Origin: Penium margaritaceum | Lineage: Eukaryota; Streptophyta; Zygnematophyceae; Desmidiales; Peniaceae | DNA: 64,000 nt | Direction: 5' to 3' | Assembly: GCA_023375785.1 (NCBI GenBank) | Contig: SZWC01004935.1 | Location: 20,091 to 84,090, forward strand | Shown: one piece after another, positions 45,061 through 55,509 of the stretch | How positions within the stretch are numbered: the first letter of the stretch is position 1 | Layout of the letters: every line of letters begins with the position of its first letter | Translations under genes and position numbers: made by a program | The notes under the pieces: model-generated | What the model saw: the letters and a program-made list of their open reading frames with translations, nothing else | Told to the model about the DNA's origin: nothing | Database searches by the model: none

Positions 45061-45744
45061 TTGTCCAACATTCTGTTGCTGTCCGCCAACCGCGTTCCTA
45101 CTTATGTGGCCTCCCGGCGGATGGGGGAGTCTAGTCTTGCGGATGGGTCAGTGCGGGCCTCCTCACCTGTGGTCCGGTCTCTGGCTGCTGACGATCCGGC
45201 CATCGTGGTTGTGGGTCCAATAGCCTCATCAGTTCCCTCTGGCACACCTGATCTCGTGCCAATGTCAGAACCTTCTGGCACACCTGATCCTGTGCCAGTG
45301 TCAGACTCCTCTGGCACACCTGATCCTGTGCAGGTGACAGACCCCTCTGGCACACCTGATCACGTGCCAGTGTCGGTCCCCTCTGCCACACCTGATCCCG
45401 TACAGGCGACAGTACCCTCTGGCACACCTGATACCGTGCCAGTGTCAGTCCCCTTTGTCACACCCACTCCTGTGCATGCACCTATGTCCCCTACGGCTCT
45501 GGCTCAGCAGCCTTTCCCACAGCCTCAGGTGAGTGCCTCAACATCGGGCTACTCCCGCGAGCCCGGTGGTCGTCTTCGACCATTGGCCTCTAGGGCTCAG
45601 CGGACTGCTGACTCAACGCCCGGGCGCGTGCCTCATAGTGTTCAGAGTGGCGAGCTTGGCACGAAGACCCTTGGCTTGAGTGTCCAGGCAGACTACACTG
45701 AGGTGCATCCATCATGTCCTGTTGGCCATGAGTTAGTCTCCTGA
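45061..45744 (+). pseudogene. Copia E3 integrase-RT linker
   Basis: 227 open codons: a variable start, six to seven 12-residue repeats (SGTPDPVPVSDS type, 36 bp each, 45241-45470), then STSGYSREPGGRLRPLAS and ELGTKTLGLSVQADYTEVHP, conserved with E5 and other members before reverse transcriptase. It ends with TGA for an Arg codon. Confidence 0.8.
45241..45470 (+). repeat. 36-bp minisatellite in copia E3 linker
   Basis: GGCACACCTGAT starts at 45241, 45277, 45313 and onward every 36 bp, giving six to seven units with consensus SGTPDPVPVSxP. Same unit length and same place as the unrelated array in copia A. Confidence 0.88.
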
Positions 45745-46690
45745 GAGTTCTTGGTCGCTTGCGATGCCGTAGCCGACCTTGATGTGGTCAAAACGAGTCC
45801 GTAGGCGTGTCTTAGCCACCCGGAGTACTCCCTCGCCGACACCTGATCCAGCCACGTCAAAGGAGGCACTCTCAGCTCACGATGTAGACTTGTAGAGTGC
45901 TGCTTGTGAAGATGAGCTGAGAGCCATCCATGAACATGGTGTCTATGAGCTTTTTGACCTCCTGCCTAGACGGAAGGCTATAGAGGCAAAGTGGGTCTTT
46001 CACAAGAAGGTGAAGCCTAATGGCACACTAGATCGCTATAAGGCTCCCTTGACGGCCAAGGGGTTCTCGCGGGTTGAGGGAGTAGATTTCACTAATACCT
46101 TCACACTTGTCTGCCGCATGACCACCGCTCGCGCTCTGTACGGGGTTGTTGCTCACCACGATTGGAGCTGCACCGGATGGACGTGAACAACGCGTTCCTC
46201 CATGGCACCTTAGAGGAGGAGATCTACATGGTCCAACCACCTGGATTCGATGTTGATGACAAGGTCTGGCGCTTGTGCAAGGCCTTGTACTGCCTGAAAT
46301 AGTCACCCAAGTGCTGGAACTTGGAGATCAAAGGCACACTGACACGTTCCGGTTACGTGCAGAGTGACCCTGACCCGTCTCTCTTTCTCAGGCGGACAGC
46401 TGAGAGCTTCACCGCCATCGTGGTCTATGTGGACGACCTCCTGATTGCGTCTCCTTCTATGGAGGCCATGAAGGAGGCCAAGGAAGGTCTCCAGGCTGCC
46501 TACAAGATGAAGGACCTTGGTCCTGCAGTTTTGTTTCTTGGGATGGAGATCGTGCGTGATCGTCAGCGACAGACACTCTTGTTGCATCAGGCACATTACG
46601 CCCACGTTTTGGGGAAGCGGTTTGCTGACCTCCTCGGTGCAGTTCCCACAGCCTCCACCCCCATCACACATGACGGGTAGGATGCTGTGA
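45745..46690 (+). pseudogene. Copia E3 reverse transcriptase
   Basis: [87 protein letters not shown] with TAG in place of the following Gln, then a 119-codon frame with VVYVDDLLIAS (catalytic YVDD intact) and YKMKDLGPAVLFLGMEIVRDR, ending at DGx where E5 has DGQ. Stops by transition; active-site residues kept. Confidence 0.85.
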
Positions 46691-47256
46691 AGGTGGATGA
46701 TCCTGCAGACCTGGGGGAGACAGTGGACGTGACACTTTACTTACGCCTGATTTGCCCTTTGATGCACTTGGTCACTACCACACGACCCGACATTGCCTTC
46801 GCCATCAACCTCCTTACACAGTTTTCAATGTGTCCTCAGGCGAGAGCCCTTCATGCTGCTGTGTGAGTGGTGCGGTACGTGGTGTCCACACCGTACCTTG
46901 GACTCTGCTTTCGACCGCAATTTTTTGTGGTAGTCGACGGCTACAGAGACTGTGACTGGACGTGGAGTCCTCATGGGCGCAGTCGGACAAGCTACGTATT
47001 CTTGCTTTGTGGCACCGCTGTGTCGTGGCGCAGTGGCAAGCAAGGTTGTATTGCACGTAGCTCATCAGAGGCTGAGAATGTTGCTCTGGGGGTAGGGGCT
47101 GCTAAGGCGGTGTGGCTGCAGCCTCTATTTCATGAGTTGCGTCAGACTGCGCCTTGCATCGTTCTACGCTGTGAAAACCAGAGTGCTCTTGCCATTGCAG
47201 AGAACTCTTGTGTGTTTCATGCACGCACGAAGCACATTGCTGTTGAGCATCACTTT
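46691..47256 (+). pseudogene. Copia E3 RNase H, N-terminal part
   Basis: LYLRLICPLMHLVTTTRPDIA, TGA in place of Arg at 46865, GYRDCDWTWSPHGRSRTSYV (DSDW segment), CGTAVSWRSGKQGCIARSSS, AENVALGVGAAKAVW, HARTKHIAVEHHF, where E4 interrupts. It resumes at 51059. Confidence 0.82.
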
Positions 47257-47827
47257 TGTTGGAAATATAATCTGACAAGGTAAGACCCCTTGGAAATCAT
47301 CAGAGCTCTCAATAAAGGTTCAAGTTCACGGCTGAACCAATGGAAGACTACCCGTTGAGACCAAACGGTCAAGAGATCCGCGTTCGGCTAGCGGGAAGAA
47401 GCCGTTGCACAGGAGCTTTTGTCCTATTCTGCCCATACATACTGAGGATGTTCATTCCCTCGAGTTTAACCATAACAGTTCTTCCCATCATGTTCCCCTT
47501 TGGTTCCGTGGCTTTGTCACCGTGTCCTCGCTCTGCTCGCACCTCACCTATCTCACCTTCGCGAGCCACTCACAGCTTGGATCTCTTTGCTCTCTCACTC
47601 TCACTCTTTCCCTCAGTCCTTGCCGACCCATCACTCTCCTCGCTCTCGTTTTCTCTCACCAACTGAAGTCTACCTTGCATGTTCAGTATCCCGTCTTCCT
47701 ACAAAGCTCTGCAACTAACTCCTTGGGACCGCTCTAGCCCCCGTCACCTAGCTGACGTACTCTTGCATGTTTCGATGCTTCTGCCTGCTTCTGTTGTTGC
47801 TGTCTCTGCTCCTGCATTCTTTTGACA
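47257..47827 (+). repeat. 5' LTR of element E4
   Basis: 571 bp, TGTTGGAAATATAATCTGAC .. TTTTGACA; followed at once by the primer site. Aligns with 50446-51058, which has two extra short segments. Confidence 0.88.
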
Positions 47828-47840
47828 TGGTATCAGAGCA
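47828..47840 (+). promoter_or_regulatory. Primer binding site, initiator tRNA-Met 3' end (E4)
   Basis: TGGTATCAGAGCA, as in E3 and E5, which suggests that E4 borrows the machinery of that family. Confidence 0.88.
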
Positions 47841-48299
47841 TCAGGCAACATCACCTGGTGCCCCGTGACCCAGTCATCGCTCTACTGTCACCATCGCTTT
47901 ACCTCTCTAATCTGCATTCCTCCACCGCCGCCACTGCCACTTCGCGTCTCTCAGCTTCGCCAGCAGCTGACATCAGCAATACCACTTGAAGTGCTCCTCG
48001 CGCTGAAGAAACGTCTCGTCATCTTGAGAAAGCCCTGCGTCCATCCCGCACACGCGACTGAAAATTGGTGACTCGGCGTCAGCAACAGCCAAAATCAGCT
48101 CTCGAGCCGCCAACCTGCGGTCATCTTCCTGGAAGCTTCCTGCCACCCGCTATCTGCCACGTCTCATCATCCCAGCTCCCGCAAGTGCTTCTGCCTTCTT
48201 CATCTTCCTCATCAGCATTATCTTCTCCATCCGCATTATCTACCTCAGTTCTCTCGTGTCCATTGCCTCGAGCCGCCCTCTCGCGCCGCCTCTGCTCAT

Positions 48300-49300
48300 C
48301 GTTTGCCAGCAGTTTGCCTTCCGCCACCAGGATATCGGACACCACCAGTCTTCCTGCCCGTCAGTCTCGGGCCAACTGGGGAACAAGCCGTCACTCTCCT
48401 GGTCCACGGACCAGCATCGTTGCCCATCTCACGACTTGTCCTGCTGTAACTGACTTCCTCCTGCTCTTAGGATATCGGACACCACCAGTCTTCCTACCCG
48501 TCGGTCTCGGGCCAACTGGGAACAAGCCGTCACTCTCCTGACAACAAAGGAATTGGTTGCCTCGCCCTACGCCCACTGCCGCTTCCGCCTGCTGTGTCAT
48601 CCGCCCTCATCTGCAACTCCTCTCGCCGCATCATCGTCACCCTCCTCCTTTCGAACTCGCCTCGCCCTCAGCCTCTGCGCATCCTATTCATTGACTGTCA
48701 TCATCCATTGCCTCCTTCAGCCTCCCTCCGCATCAGCCCCAGCTTCATCCTTGTCAGCATTGCTCCGCAGCACAAGTGGTTTCGCCCCTGCGCCCACTCA
48801 ATCATCACTCGGTCCTCCGCTTTCCAAATCGCTCTCCGCTCGGCACAAGGATCCGCCCGGTCGCATCGCCCGTTCCGCGACGACCTGCGCCCACGCCGAA
48901 TCTTCCACGGCGCACGTGGTTTCGCCCCTGCGCCCACTTCCTCATCATCAGTTTCCGCCTCATCTGCAATCATCAGCATCTACTACCAGTACAAGGATCT
49001 GCACGAGCCAGCTGCCCGCTTCGCAGGAGCCTGCACCCAGGCTAGCAGTAAATCTCTCGTGGCGCGTCGGCAATCGCCTTCCCCTTGCCGCATCCTACTC
49101 CTCTATTTTGCAGCGCACGTGGTTTCGCCCCTGCGCCCACTCAGCTATCAAACATCTCGCTGTCATCATCCACCTTCATCATTCGCTCGGCACAAGGCTC
49201 CGCACGGTCGCATGGCCTGCCTCGCGACAACCTGCGCCCACGCCGAAAACTTCCACAGCTCACGTGGTTCCACCCTTGCGCCCACCCAATCATTAATTGT
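48300..49300 (+). repeat. Internal direct duplications of E4
   Basis: A 70-bp block (GATATCGGACACCACCAGTCTTCC..) near 48330 recurs near 48473, and CGTGGTTTCGCCCCTGCGCCCACT-like blocks occur at about 48775, 48919, 49117 and 49263, alternating with GCTCGGCACAAGG..CCGCxCGGTCGCAT at 48838 and 49187. Open frames through these are low-complexity and not credible proteins. Confidence 0.75.
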
Positions 49301-49803
49301 TCCTCCGCCTCCGCATCGTTCTCCGCTTGGCACTAAGCTCCACCCTTGCGTTTCAGTCTGGCAATAGAAGCACTTCCTCCTCAACAACTCCAGCAGAAGC
49401 ACCTACTCCTTCTCTTTGCAACAGTCTCTACTCATCTCTCTTCTCAGGCCAAGTCAAGCTTGCAACGCCAAGACTACGCTTCTGGTGTATCGGACACCGC
49501 TCGCCCTTCTACTCATTGCTCAAGCCAATGAGTGGAATAAGCCGTCACTCCACCAGACCTGACCTTGGACAAGGAAGCTCCTTAGCCGCCCCACAAGGAC
49601 ACAGAAGATCAGCTGTGGCAGAGCCTCTCCTGTGACCGGCACAGTGGCAGTGTCTTCCTTTTCTTACACCCTTTCTCTTACCTCTGCACATGGCTCTCTC
49701 CTAGGAAACATGTACAGTACTTGCGGAAGATGGAAGCAATATCCCTGGTTGGGAAAACCAAGTGCTCACCCTGGCACACCAAACCGCGATCAACCAGTAC
49801 AAC

Positions 49804-50423
49804 ATGGCGCAACTTCTCACTGGACAATACGAACACCTTCGCTCGCCACATCGCCCCATTCCAGACTATGACGATGCCTTCTTCAATGTCTACCGTCTGC
49901 TTCGGGAGTGGCTCCATCCTTCCTACCTTCAGCACCAACTGAAGACTAACTCTATCCCTGAACTATGGCATCGTATCCTGCAACAAGCCTGGAGAAAGCA
50001 GTGGATTGCAACCACGTGTCAGAACAATGATAGTTTTCCAGATCTCACTGGGAAATTGTGTGTTATGTGCCACAAATCCTCTACATCCACAGTACAGGAA
50101 TGGGCAGGAGAGGTCTACAAGGCCCTGTACCCTGAACTCTTGCATGGCTACCGGATTACAGACGCACTACTTGGGAGCCTGACCTACCTGACCTACCAAC
50201 GGTTTCTAACGAAACCCTCCGCCACCACAAAGAAAGGTACAATCAAGAAATCAGGGAAGGACTCAAAGAAATCCTTAGAAGAAACCTTCATCAGCTAGTG
50301 GATGAATTCCCTTCTGACCTCGGGGAAATGTGGAACAACTTACTCATGCAATGTGGAGTAGAACGTTCACCCATGTGGGAGGACAAATACTACCACTACC
50401 ACAAAGAGGTCACTCCCCTATAA
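49804..50423 (+). CDS. Unrecognised ORF carried by E4
   Basis: First in-frame ATG at 49804 (MAQLLTGQYEHLRSPHRP); the frame also stays open upstream to at least 49762. It runs to 50298, while the neighbouring frame carries a good continuation (NETLRHHKERYNQEIREGLK .. EVTPL) to a TAA at 50421-50423, only 22 bp before the 3' LTR, so one frameshift near 50190 probably split a single protein of about 205 residues. The composition is normal globular: many aromatic residues (YDDAFFNVYRLLREWLHPSY, LWHRILQQAWRKQW), a CVMCHKSS pair of cysteines, and an amphipathic charged C-terminus (EILRRNLHQLVDEFP). I do not recognise it. Options: a captured host gene fragment, or a divergent gag/env-like product. 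Confidence 0.5.
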
Positions 50424-50434
50424 ACCGTGTCAGA

Positions 50435-50445
50435 TTCACAGGGGG
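50435..50445 (+). promoter_or_regulatory. Polypurine tract of element E4
   Basis: TTCACAGGGGG abuts the 3' LTR start at 50446. Short, but in the required position. Confidence 0.65.
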
Positions 50446-51058
50446 TGTTGGAAATCGAATCTGACAAGGCAAGACCCCTCAGAAATAATCCGAGCTCTCA
50501 GCAAAGGTTCAGGTTCTCTGCCAAACCAACTTGACCAACGACTCTCGGAAGACTACCCGTTGAGGCCAAACGGTCAAGAGATCCCCTAATAAAGTGACAT
50601 TTGTCACCCGCGTTCGGCTAGCGGGAAGAAGCCGTTGCATAGGAGCTTTTGTCCTGTTTTGCCCATACATACCGATCATGTTCATTCCCTCGAGTTTAAC
50701 CGTAACAGTTCTTCCCATCCTGTTCCCCCTTTAGTTCCGCGGCTTTGTCGCCGTGTCCTTGCTCTACTCGCACCTCGCCCATCTCACTTTGGCCAGCCAC
50801 TCACAGCTTGGATCTCTTCGCTTTGTCACTCTCACTCTTTCGCTCAGTGCTTGCCGACCCATCACTCTCCTCGCTCTTGCTTTCTCTCACCAATTTCCGT
50901 CTACCTCGCATCTTCAGTATCCCGTCTTCCTGCAAAGCTCCACGACTAACTCCTCCGGACCCCTCTGGCCCCCGTCACCTAGCTGACGTACTCTTGCATG
51001 TTCCGATACTTCTGCCTGCTTCTGTTGTTGCTGTCTCTGCTCCTGCATTCTTCTTACA
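50446..51058 (+). repeat. 3' LTR of element E4
   Basis: 613 bp, TGTTGGAAATCGAATCTGAC .. TTCTTACA. Compared with the left LTR it carries the extra CTTGACCAACGACTCT and CCTAATAAAGTGACATTTGTCACC segments, the latter with an AATAAA polyadenylation-like word. Confidence 0.88.
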
Positions 51059-51216
51059 ACTTTGTGCATGATTTTGTGGAGCGACAGGTGATCTCCGTCA
51101 TCTGCGTCAGCACGGACATGCAGCGGGCTAACTTCTTGACCAAGGCACTTACGCGCGGAAAGTTCATGATGGCCATTCGTTCTCTCGGGCTACGCCCCTT
51201 GCCTGGAGGTGGCTGA
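51059..51216 (+). pseudogene. Copia E3 RNase H, C-terminal part
   Basis: VHDFVERQVISVICVSTDMQ and RANFLTKALTRGKFMMAIRS match the end of E5 RNase H. It continues the domain interrupted at 47256 and ends at TGA near 51216. Confidence 0.82.
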
Positions 51217-51302
51217 GAGTGGGGTGTATGAGCATGGACTGTTGAGTATCTTGTTGTGCACCTTTGTCAGCACTGCACGTGTATGGACATGCGTACCATC
51301 GG

Positions 51303-51314
51303 GTCATGGGGGAG
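51303..51314 (+). promoter_or_regulatory. Polypurine tract of copia E3
   Basis: GTCATGGGGGAG directly before the 3' LTR. Confidence 0.85.
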
Positions 51315-51960
51315 TGTTGTGATGTGAGTTGTTACCGTCAGTTTGTACAGCTTATTGTGACCACTCGGCCGTGTCCATGCTCGTGCAGATCCCTGATGCG
51401 GGCCCAACTGGCGCTGGAGCACCGACGGGTGGTGGCTCCATCCACCAGCAGCTGCTAGACGGCTGCCACGACGTCCGGGGTGTTTGCTGGAGTGCTCTGC
51501 AGTATTTCTGCAGACGCTAGAGTTTTCTCGGTGGACTCGCTCTCGAGCCTGATTTACATGTTTTGTATTGTCTGTCCACCAATCGATGTCCGACTTGTGC
51601 GTGTGACCAGTCGTAGCGTCCGGCTTGAGATTCTGCATCCCTAGGTTCAGACGGTGTTGCGTTTGGATGCGTGTGCGCAGAGTTACGGCCAAAATAGTGG
51701 TTTTGAGCCGGTTTTGGGAGAATCTGACATTGCCCCGTGCGTCACCCGCTGTGTGCAGCGGCAGGTATTTATGTTGTGTGCTTGTAAGTTGTCATTTCTC
51801 TGTGCATTACTAAGCTATTGGAGCTTATGAGACTTTGCGCGTCACTCTAGTCTGATCATTGTTGTTTCTTGCACCTGCTTCCTTGCTAGTGCGCCAGCTG
51901 CCTGGACAGTGTCGCCACGTCAGCAGAAGCAAGGTTAGGAAGCTTCCTAGCAAGTTCTTA
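51315..51960 (+). repeat. 3' LTR of copia E3
   Basis: 646 bp; matches 40433-41077. The terminal CA has become TA (..GTTCTTA), a further transition. Confidence 0.9.
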
Positions 51961-52125
51961 GGAGGGGTCTCCCATTGCTGTTCATTCTTGATCCTCATTC
52001 AGTTCTTTCCAGTTCTCAGCTGCTTTCTGGCGCAAACATTGGCGCGCGCATCTCTGAGTAACAAACCCAGAGCACTCAGACGTAAATTCTGAAGCAACAG
52101 ACTGAGGGGGCAGCCGATAATGTGG
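51961..52125 (+). repeat. 3' LTR of copia A, right part (truncated)
   Basis: GGAGGGGTCTCCCATTGC .. CTGAGGGGGCAGC aligns with 26566-26725 of the 5' LTR. Homology ends near 52125, about 80 bp short of the 5' LTR end, so the terminus of A and the adjoining 5' part of D were deleted. Confidence 0.82.
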
Positions 52126-52179
52126 TTAAATTGAGATCGAGACGAGAAACCTCGGTCTCGATGTCGGTCTCGATCGAGA
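52126..52179. repeat. TCTCGAT-rich sequence, left half of E5 target
   Basis: GAGATCGAGACGAGAAACCTCGGTCTCGATGTCGGTCTCGAT continues across E5 at 61871-61965 with GATCTCG, CCTCGATCTC, GATCTCGACATC and GAGGTCTCG. The words occur in both orientations, like the sub-terminal repeats of a DNA transposon end. No transposase is present. Confidence 0.55.
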
Positions 52180-52819
52180 TGAGAAAGTGCGTAGAAGCTT
52201 CCTAGCAACGCAGCCGCTGACCGGGCATCAGTGCCTGATCAGACGGTGACGACATTCACAGGTCGTACACACAACGGCAAGGGTTTGGCTAGGAGACACA
52301 AGGCACAATGTCAGAATGCTTTAATATAGCATATGCAAAGAGAAATGACAAATGACAGGTCCAAGGCAAAAATACCTGCCGCGGCGCACGGCGGGTGTCG
52401 CGCTCGGCAGTCCAAGAGCTGTCCTAAAACCTGCCCAAAACCACTGTTTTGGCCGTAACTCTGCGCACACATGTCAGAATGCTACGCCGTCTGAACCTAG
52501 ACGTGCAGAATCAAAAGACGGGCGCTACGACTGGTCACATGCATGCATCCATCGACTGACAGTGAGCATACAATGCAAAACATGCAAATAGGCCTCATGG
52601 CCAGTCCGCCGAAAGACGCCTGGAAGACGTAGAAGACACAGCAAAGAGTCCCGGTGGCATCTGGGGCTCTGGAACAGTGGTCGGTCAGCTCCAAGTGGGT
52701 AGTCCGACGCATGTCGTCCCGCCGGTGTCACCAGGGCCGCCTGCCTCAGGGATCTGCACGAGTATGGACACGGCCGAGTGGTCACAATAAACTGTACAGG
52801 AACTGCACAAAGCACAACA
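52180..52819 (-). repeat. 3' LTR of copia E5
   Basis: 640 bp; on the minus strand it begins TGTTGTGCTTTGTGC and ends CGCACTTTCTCA. Related to the E3 LTR. Confidence 0.9.
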
Positions 52820-53481
52820 CTCCCCCATGACCTGATGGTACGCATGTCCATACGCGTGCAGCACTGGTACAACCACATAGTGGGTGACACAGACAGATGA
52901 GACGCAGACGCACATCCCACACTCAACCACTGTCACGCACGGGGCGAAGCCCAACAGAACGAATGGCCACCAGGAACTTTCCGCAAGCAAGTGCCTTCGT
53001 CAAGAAATCAGCACGCTGCAAGTCAGTGCCAACTCACATGATGGAGATCACGCGTCNAAGACACAGCAAAGAGTCCCGGTGGCATCTGGGGCTCTGGAAC
53101 AGTGGTCGGTCAGCTCCAAGCGGGTAGTCCGCCGCCTGTCGTCGCGCCGGTGTCACCAGGGCCGCCTGCCTCAGGGATCTGCACGAGTATGGACACGGCC
53201 GAGTGGTCACAATAAACTGTACAGGAACTGCACAAAGCACAACACTCCCCCATGACCTGATGGTACGCATGTCCATACGCGTGCAGCACTGGTACAACCA
53301 CATAGTGGGTGACACAGACAGATGAGACGCAGACGCACATCCCACACTCAACCACTGTCACGCACGGGGCGAAGCCCAACAGAACGAATGGCCACCAGGA
53401 ACTTTCCGCAAGCAAGTGCCTTCGTCAAGAAATCAGCACGCTGCAAGTCAGTGCCAACCCACATGATGGAGATCACGCGTC
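52633..53481. repeat. 425-bp duplication around the n at 53057 (likely assembly join)
   Basis: 52633-53056 recurs at 53058-53481 with a few substitutions. The block spans the LTR end, polypurine tract and end of RNase H, so these features appear twice. Treat one as a duplicate contig end. Confidence 0.8.
52820..52831 (-). promoter_or_regulatory. Polypurine tract of copia E5
   Basis: Minus strand GTCATGGGGGAG directly before the 3' LTR; a second copy at about 53245-53256 is part of the duplicated block. Confidence 0.85.
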
Positions 53482-53932
53482 GCTCCACCAGATCACGAAC
53501 GAAGTGATGCTCAACCCCAATGTGCTTTGTGCGAGCATGAAAAACACCAGAGTTCTCCACAATGGCGAGAGCACTCTGGTTTTCTCAACATTGCACAGTG
53601 GTGGGTACTGACTGCCCAAGCTCAAGAAACAAGCGCTGCAGCCAAACTGCCTCAGCAGCCCCTGCACCCAAAGCCACATACTCTGCCTCCAACGAGCTAC
53701 GTGCAATGCAGCCCTGCTTCGCGCTTCGCCAAGACACAGCGGTACCACCGAGCAGAAACACGTAGCTAGTGTGACTGCGCCCATCAGGGCCCCAAGCCCA
53801 GTCGCTGTCAGTGTAGCCGTCAAGGACCACCAAACACTGCCAACGAAAGCAGAGTCCGAGATACGGTATGGAGACCACGTACCGTACCACTCGCACAGCC
53901 GCGTGAAGAGCTCTCGCACGTGGAGCCTGCAA
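53348..53932 (-). pseudogene. Copia E5 RNase H
   Basis: Minus strand: RALHAAVRVVRYVVSIPYLG, YTDSDWAWGPDGRSHTSYV with the first Asp, GGTAVSWRSAKQGCIARSSL, EAEYVALGAGAAEAVWLQRL, then in an adjoining frame HARTKHIGVEHHFVRDLVE and DFLTKALACGKFLVAIRS. The interruption near 53580 is a small frame change; the preceding TAG at 53936-53938 replaces Gln. Confidence 0.83.
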
Positions 53933-53935
53933 AAA

Positions 53936-55459
53936 CTAAGCGAGGAGGTTGACGGCGAACGCGACATCGGGACGCTTCGTAGTGGCCAGGTACATCAGAG
54001 ATTCGATAAGACGGAGGTACAAGGTCACGTCCACTGTCTCCCCCAACTGTGTAGGGTCAACCACCTTCAGGGCATCCTGCCCATCAGGTGTGAGGGGTGT
54101 GGAAGCGGTGGGCACTGCACCAAGGAGATCGCTAAAGCGCTCCCCCACGACTCGTGCGTATCGGGCCTGATGCAGCAATAGTGTCCGATGTCTGTGATCT
54201 CGCACGATCTCCATACCAAGAAACACCGATGCAGGACCGAGGTCCTTCATCCTGTAGGCAGTCTGCAGGACAGCCTTAGCCTCCTTAACGGCCTCCAGGG
54301 ATGGAGACGCAATCAGAAGGTCATCAACATAGACCAGGGTGGCAGTGAATCGCTCGGGTGTCGGTAGGATGAAGAGCGAGGGGTCTGCCTCGCTCTGTAC
54401 GTATCCTGCGCAAGTCAAGGTGCCAGTGATCTCCCGGTTCCAACACCGTGGAGACTACTTGAGGCCGTACAAGGACTTGCGCAAGCACCAGACCTTGTCA
54501 CCGTCCTCAAAGCCTGGTGGCTGAGCCACGTAGATCTCCTCATCTAGAGAGCCATGAAGGAACGCGTTGTTCACATCCATCTGATGTAGTTCCCAGTCAT
54601 GTTGAGCCACTACACCGAACAGAGCTCGAGCTGAGGTCATGCTGCCGACAGGGGCAAAGGTGTCAGTGTAATCAACTCCCTCAATCTGAGAGAACCCCTT
54701 GACGACCAAGCGGGCCTTGTAGCGTTCCAGTGAGCCATCCGGCTTCACTTTCTTGCGAAAGACCCACTTGACCTGGATCGCCTTCCTCCCAGGGGGAAGG
54801 TTGACCAGCTCATAGACTCTGTGCTCTCGGATAGCGCGAAGCTCATCCTTGTAAGCAGCTCGCCAGGCATCAGCATCCTGCGATGAGAAAGCCTCCCTCA
54901 ATGTGCCCGGGTCAGGCGCCATAGAGGGGGAACTCTGCATGGCAAGTTCACACGCCTCAGTGTCAAGCCTGATGGCCACGAGATGAGCTGCTGCGTCAGA
55001 GGCGATATGGAACTCGCGAGTGACCAGGTCGTGCCCTATGGGGCACGCTGGGTGTACCTCTGAAAGCTCAGTGCGGACACTCAGGCCTAAGGCCTTTGTG
55101 CGTGGATCATCGCTCGCGATGCTACGAGAGGAACGCCTGGGTCCGGGACCCGACGATCGCTGAGCTCCGGAATCCAGTGGTCGGCGACCACCGGGCTCGC
55201 GGGAGTAACCGGAGGTCAAGGGGCGCACCTCAGGCTCAGTAACAGGTACAACCACAGGGACAGGTACGACCACAGCTGGTGAGGGATGAGACGAGGCAGC
55301 CGGAGATGCCGTACGAGGAGATGCGTGTGTGGGGGACACAGAGTTGGGGGTGACTGCGGGCAAGGCTGGCCAGGACACTGAAACAGGAGTGTGAGCCGAC
55401 GTAGGGACAGGAGTGGGCTGGACTGGCTCAGACGCAGGAGCAGGGGTGCCAGTAGACAC
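53936..55459 (-). pseudogene. Copia E5 linker and reverse transcriptase
   Basis: 334 open codons from 55459: Pro/Val/Ser-rich linker, TSGYSREPGGRRPLDSGAQ, TKALGLSVRTELSEVHPACP, then reverse transcriptase: [66 protein letters not shown] with TAG in place of Gln, and 160 codons with LVYVDDLLIAS (YVDD intact) and YRMKDLGPASVFLGMEIVRD. Except for one or two TAG codons this would be a complete enzyme. Confidence 0.88.
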
Positions 55460-55509
55460 AGGTGGTGATGCAGGAGGAGGCGTGAGAGCAGCAGTACCTG
55501 TGGGGTGTG

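Larger units (their letters stand above)
47257..51058 (+). mobile_element. Non-autonomous LTR retrotransposon E4, nested in E3
   Basis: LTRs 47257-47827 and 50446-51058 (TGTTGGAAAT..TTxACA), primer site TGGTATCAGAGCA at 47828, polypurine tract at 50435-50445 and ACTTT duplication. The 2.6-kb interior has no gag core, zinc knuckle, protease, integrase or reverse transcriptase. It holds a Pro/Ser/Cys-rich low-complexity part with internal duplications (48.1-49.4 kb) and an unrecognised reading frame (49804-50423). It must have been moved by another element's proteins. The left LTR lacks about 40 bp present in the right one. Confidence 0.88.
47252..51063. repeat. Target site duplication ACTTT of element E4
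   Basis: ACTTT at 47252-47256 and 51059-51063 flanks E4. Joining restores the copia E3 RNase H (..KHIAVEHHF + VHDFVERQVISVICVSTD..). Confidence 0.9.
40433..51960 (+). mobile_element. Ty1/copia retrotransposon E3, nested in the 3' LTR of A
   Basis: LTRs 40433-41077 and 51315-51960, tRNA-Met primer site at 41078, CAG-rich leader, gag, protease, integrase, linker with minisatellite, reverse transcriptase, RNase H (split by E4), polypurine tract GTCATGGGGGAG, and GGAGG duplication. In the first 125 bp the LTRs differ at about ten positions, all transitions, so E3 is clearly older than E2. Its sequence family is that of E5 on the opposite strand. Confidence 0.9.
40428..51965. repeat. Target site duplication GGAGG of copia E3
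   Basis: GGAGG at 40428-40432 and 51961-51965 flanks E3. Joining the flanks restores the copia A LTR (..ACTTGGAGG + GGTCTCCCATTGC..), matching 5' LTR position about 26566 onwards. Confidence 0.9.
25954..52125 (+). mobile_element. Ty1/copia retrotransposon A, host of nested insertions
   Basis: A is in pieces: 25954-32817, 38564-40432 and 51961-52125. Components in order are 5' LTR, tRNA-Met primer site, CAG-rich leader, gag, protease, integrase, linker, reverse transcriptase, RNase H, polypurine tract and 3' LTR. E2 interrupts reverse transcriptase and E3 interrupts the 3' LTR; each is flanked by its own 5-bp duplication, so excision restores A exactly. The last part of the 3' LTR is missing (homology to the 5' LTR stops near 52125), so A's own target duplication cannot be confirmed; the five bases before it are ATATG. 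Many stops, nearly all explained by C-to-T or G-to-A change, show an old copy. Confidence 0.85.

Noticed and set aside
28200-46680. TAG as a reassigned glutamine codon (as in some ulvophyte green algae)
   Set aside because: Many in-frame TAGs sit at Gln positions, but others replace Trp (TGG), TGA replaces Arg and Trp, and the long intact frame of E2 has no internal TAG and ends in TGA. C:G to T:A decay explains all cases.
48065-49367. Plus frames of 158-257 codons in E4
   Set aside because: Ser/Pro/Cys-rich translations of C-rich internal duplications, overlapping in two frames; no conserved motif and no agreement between repeat copies.
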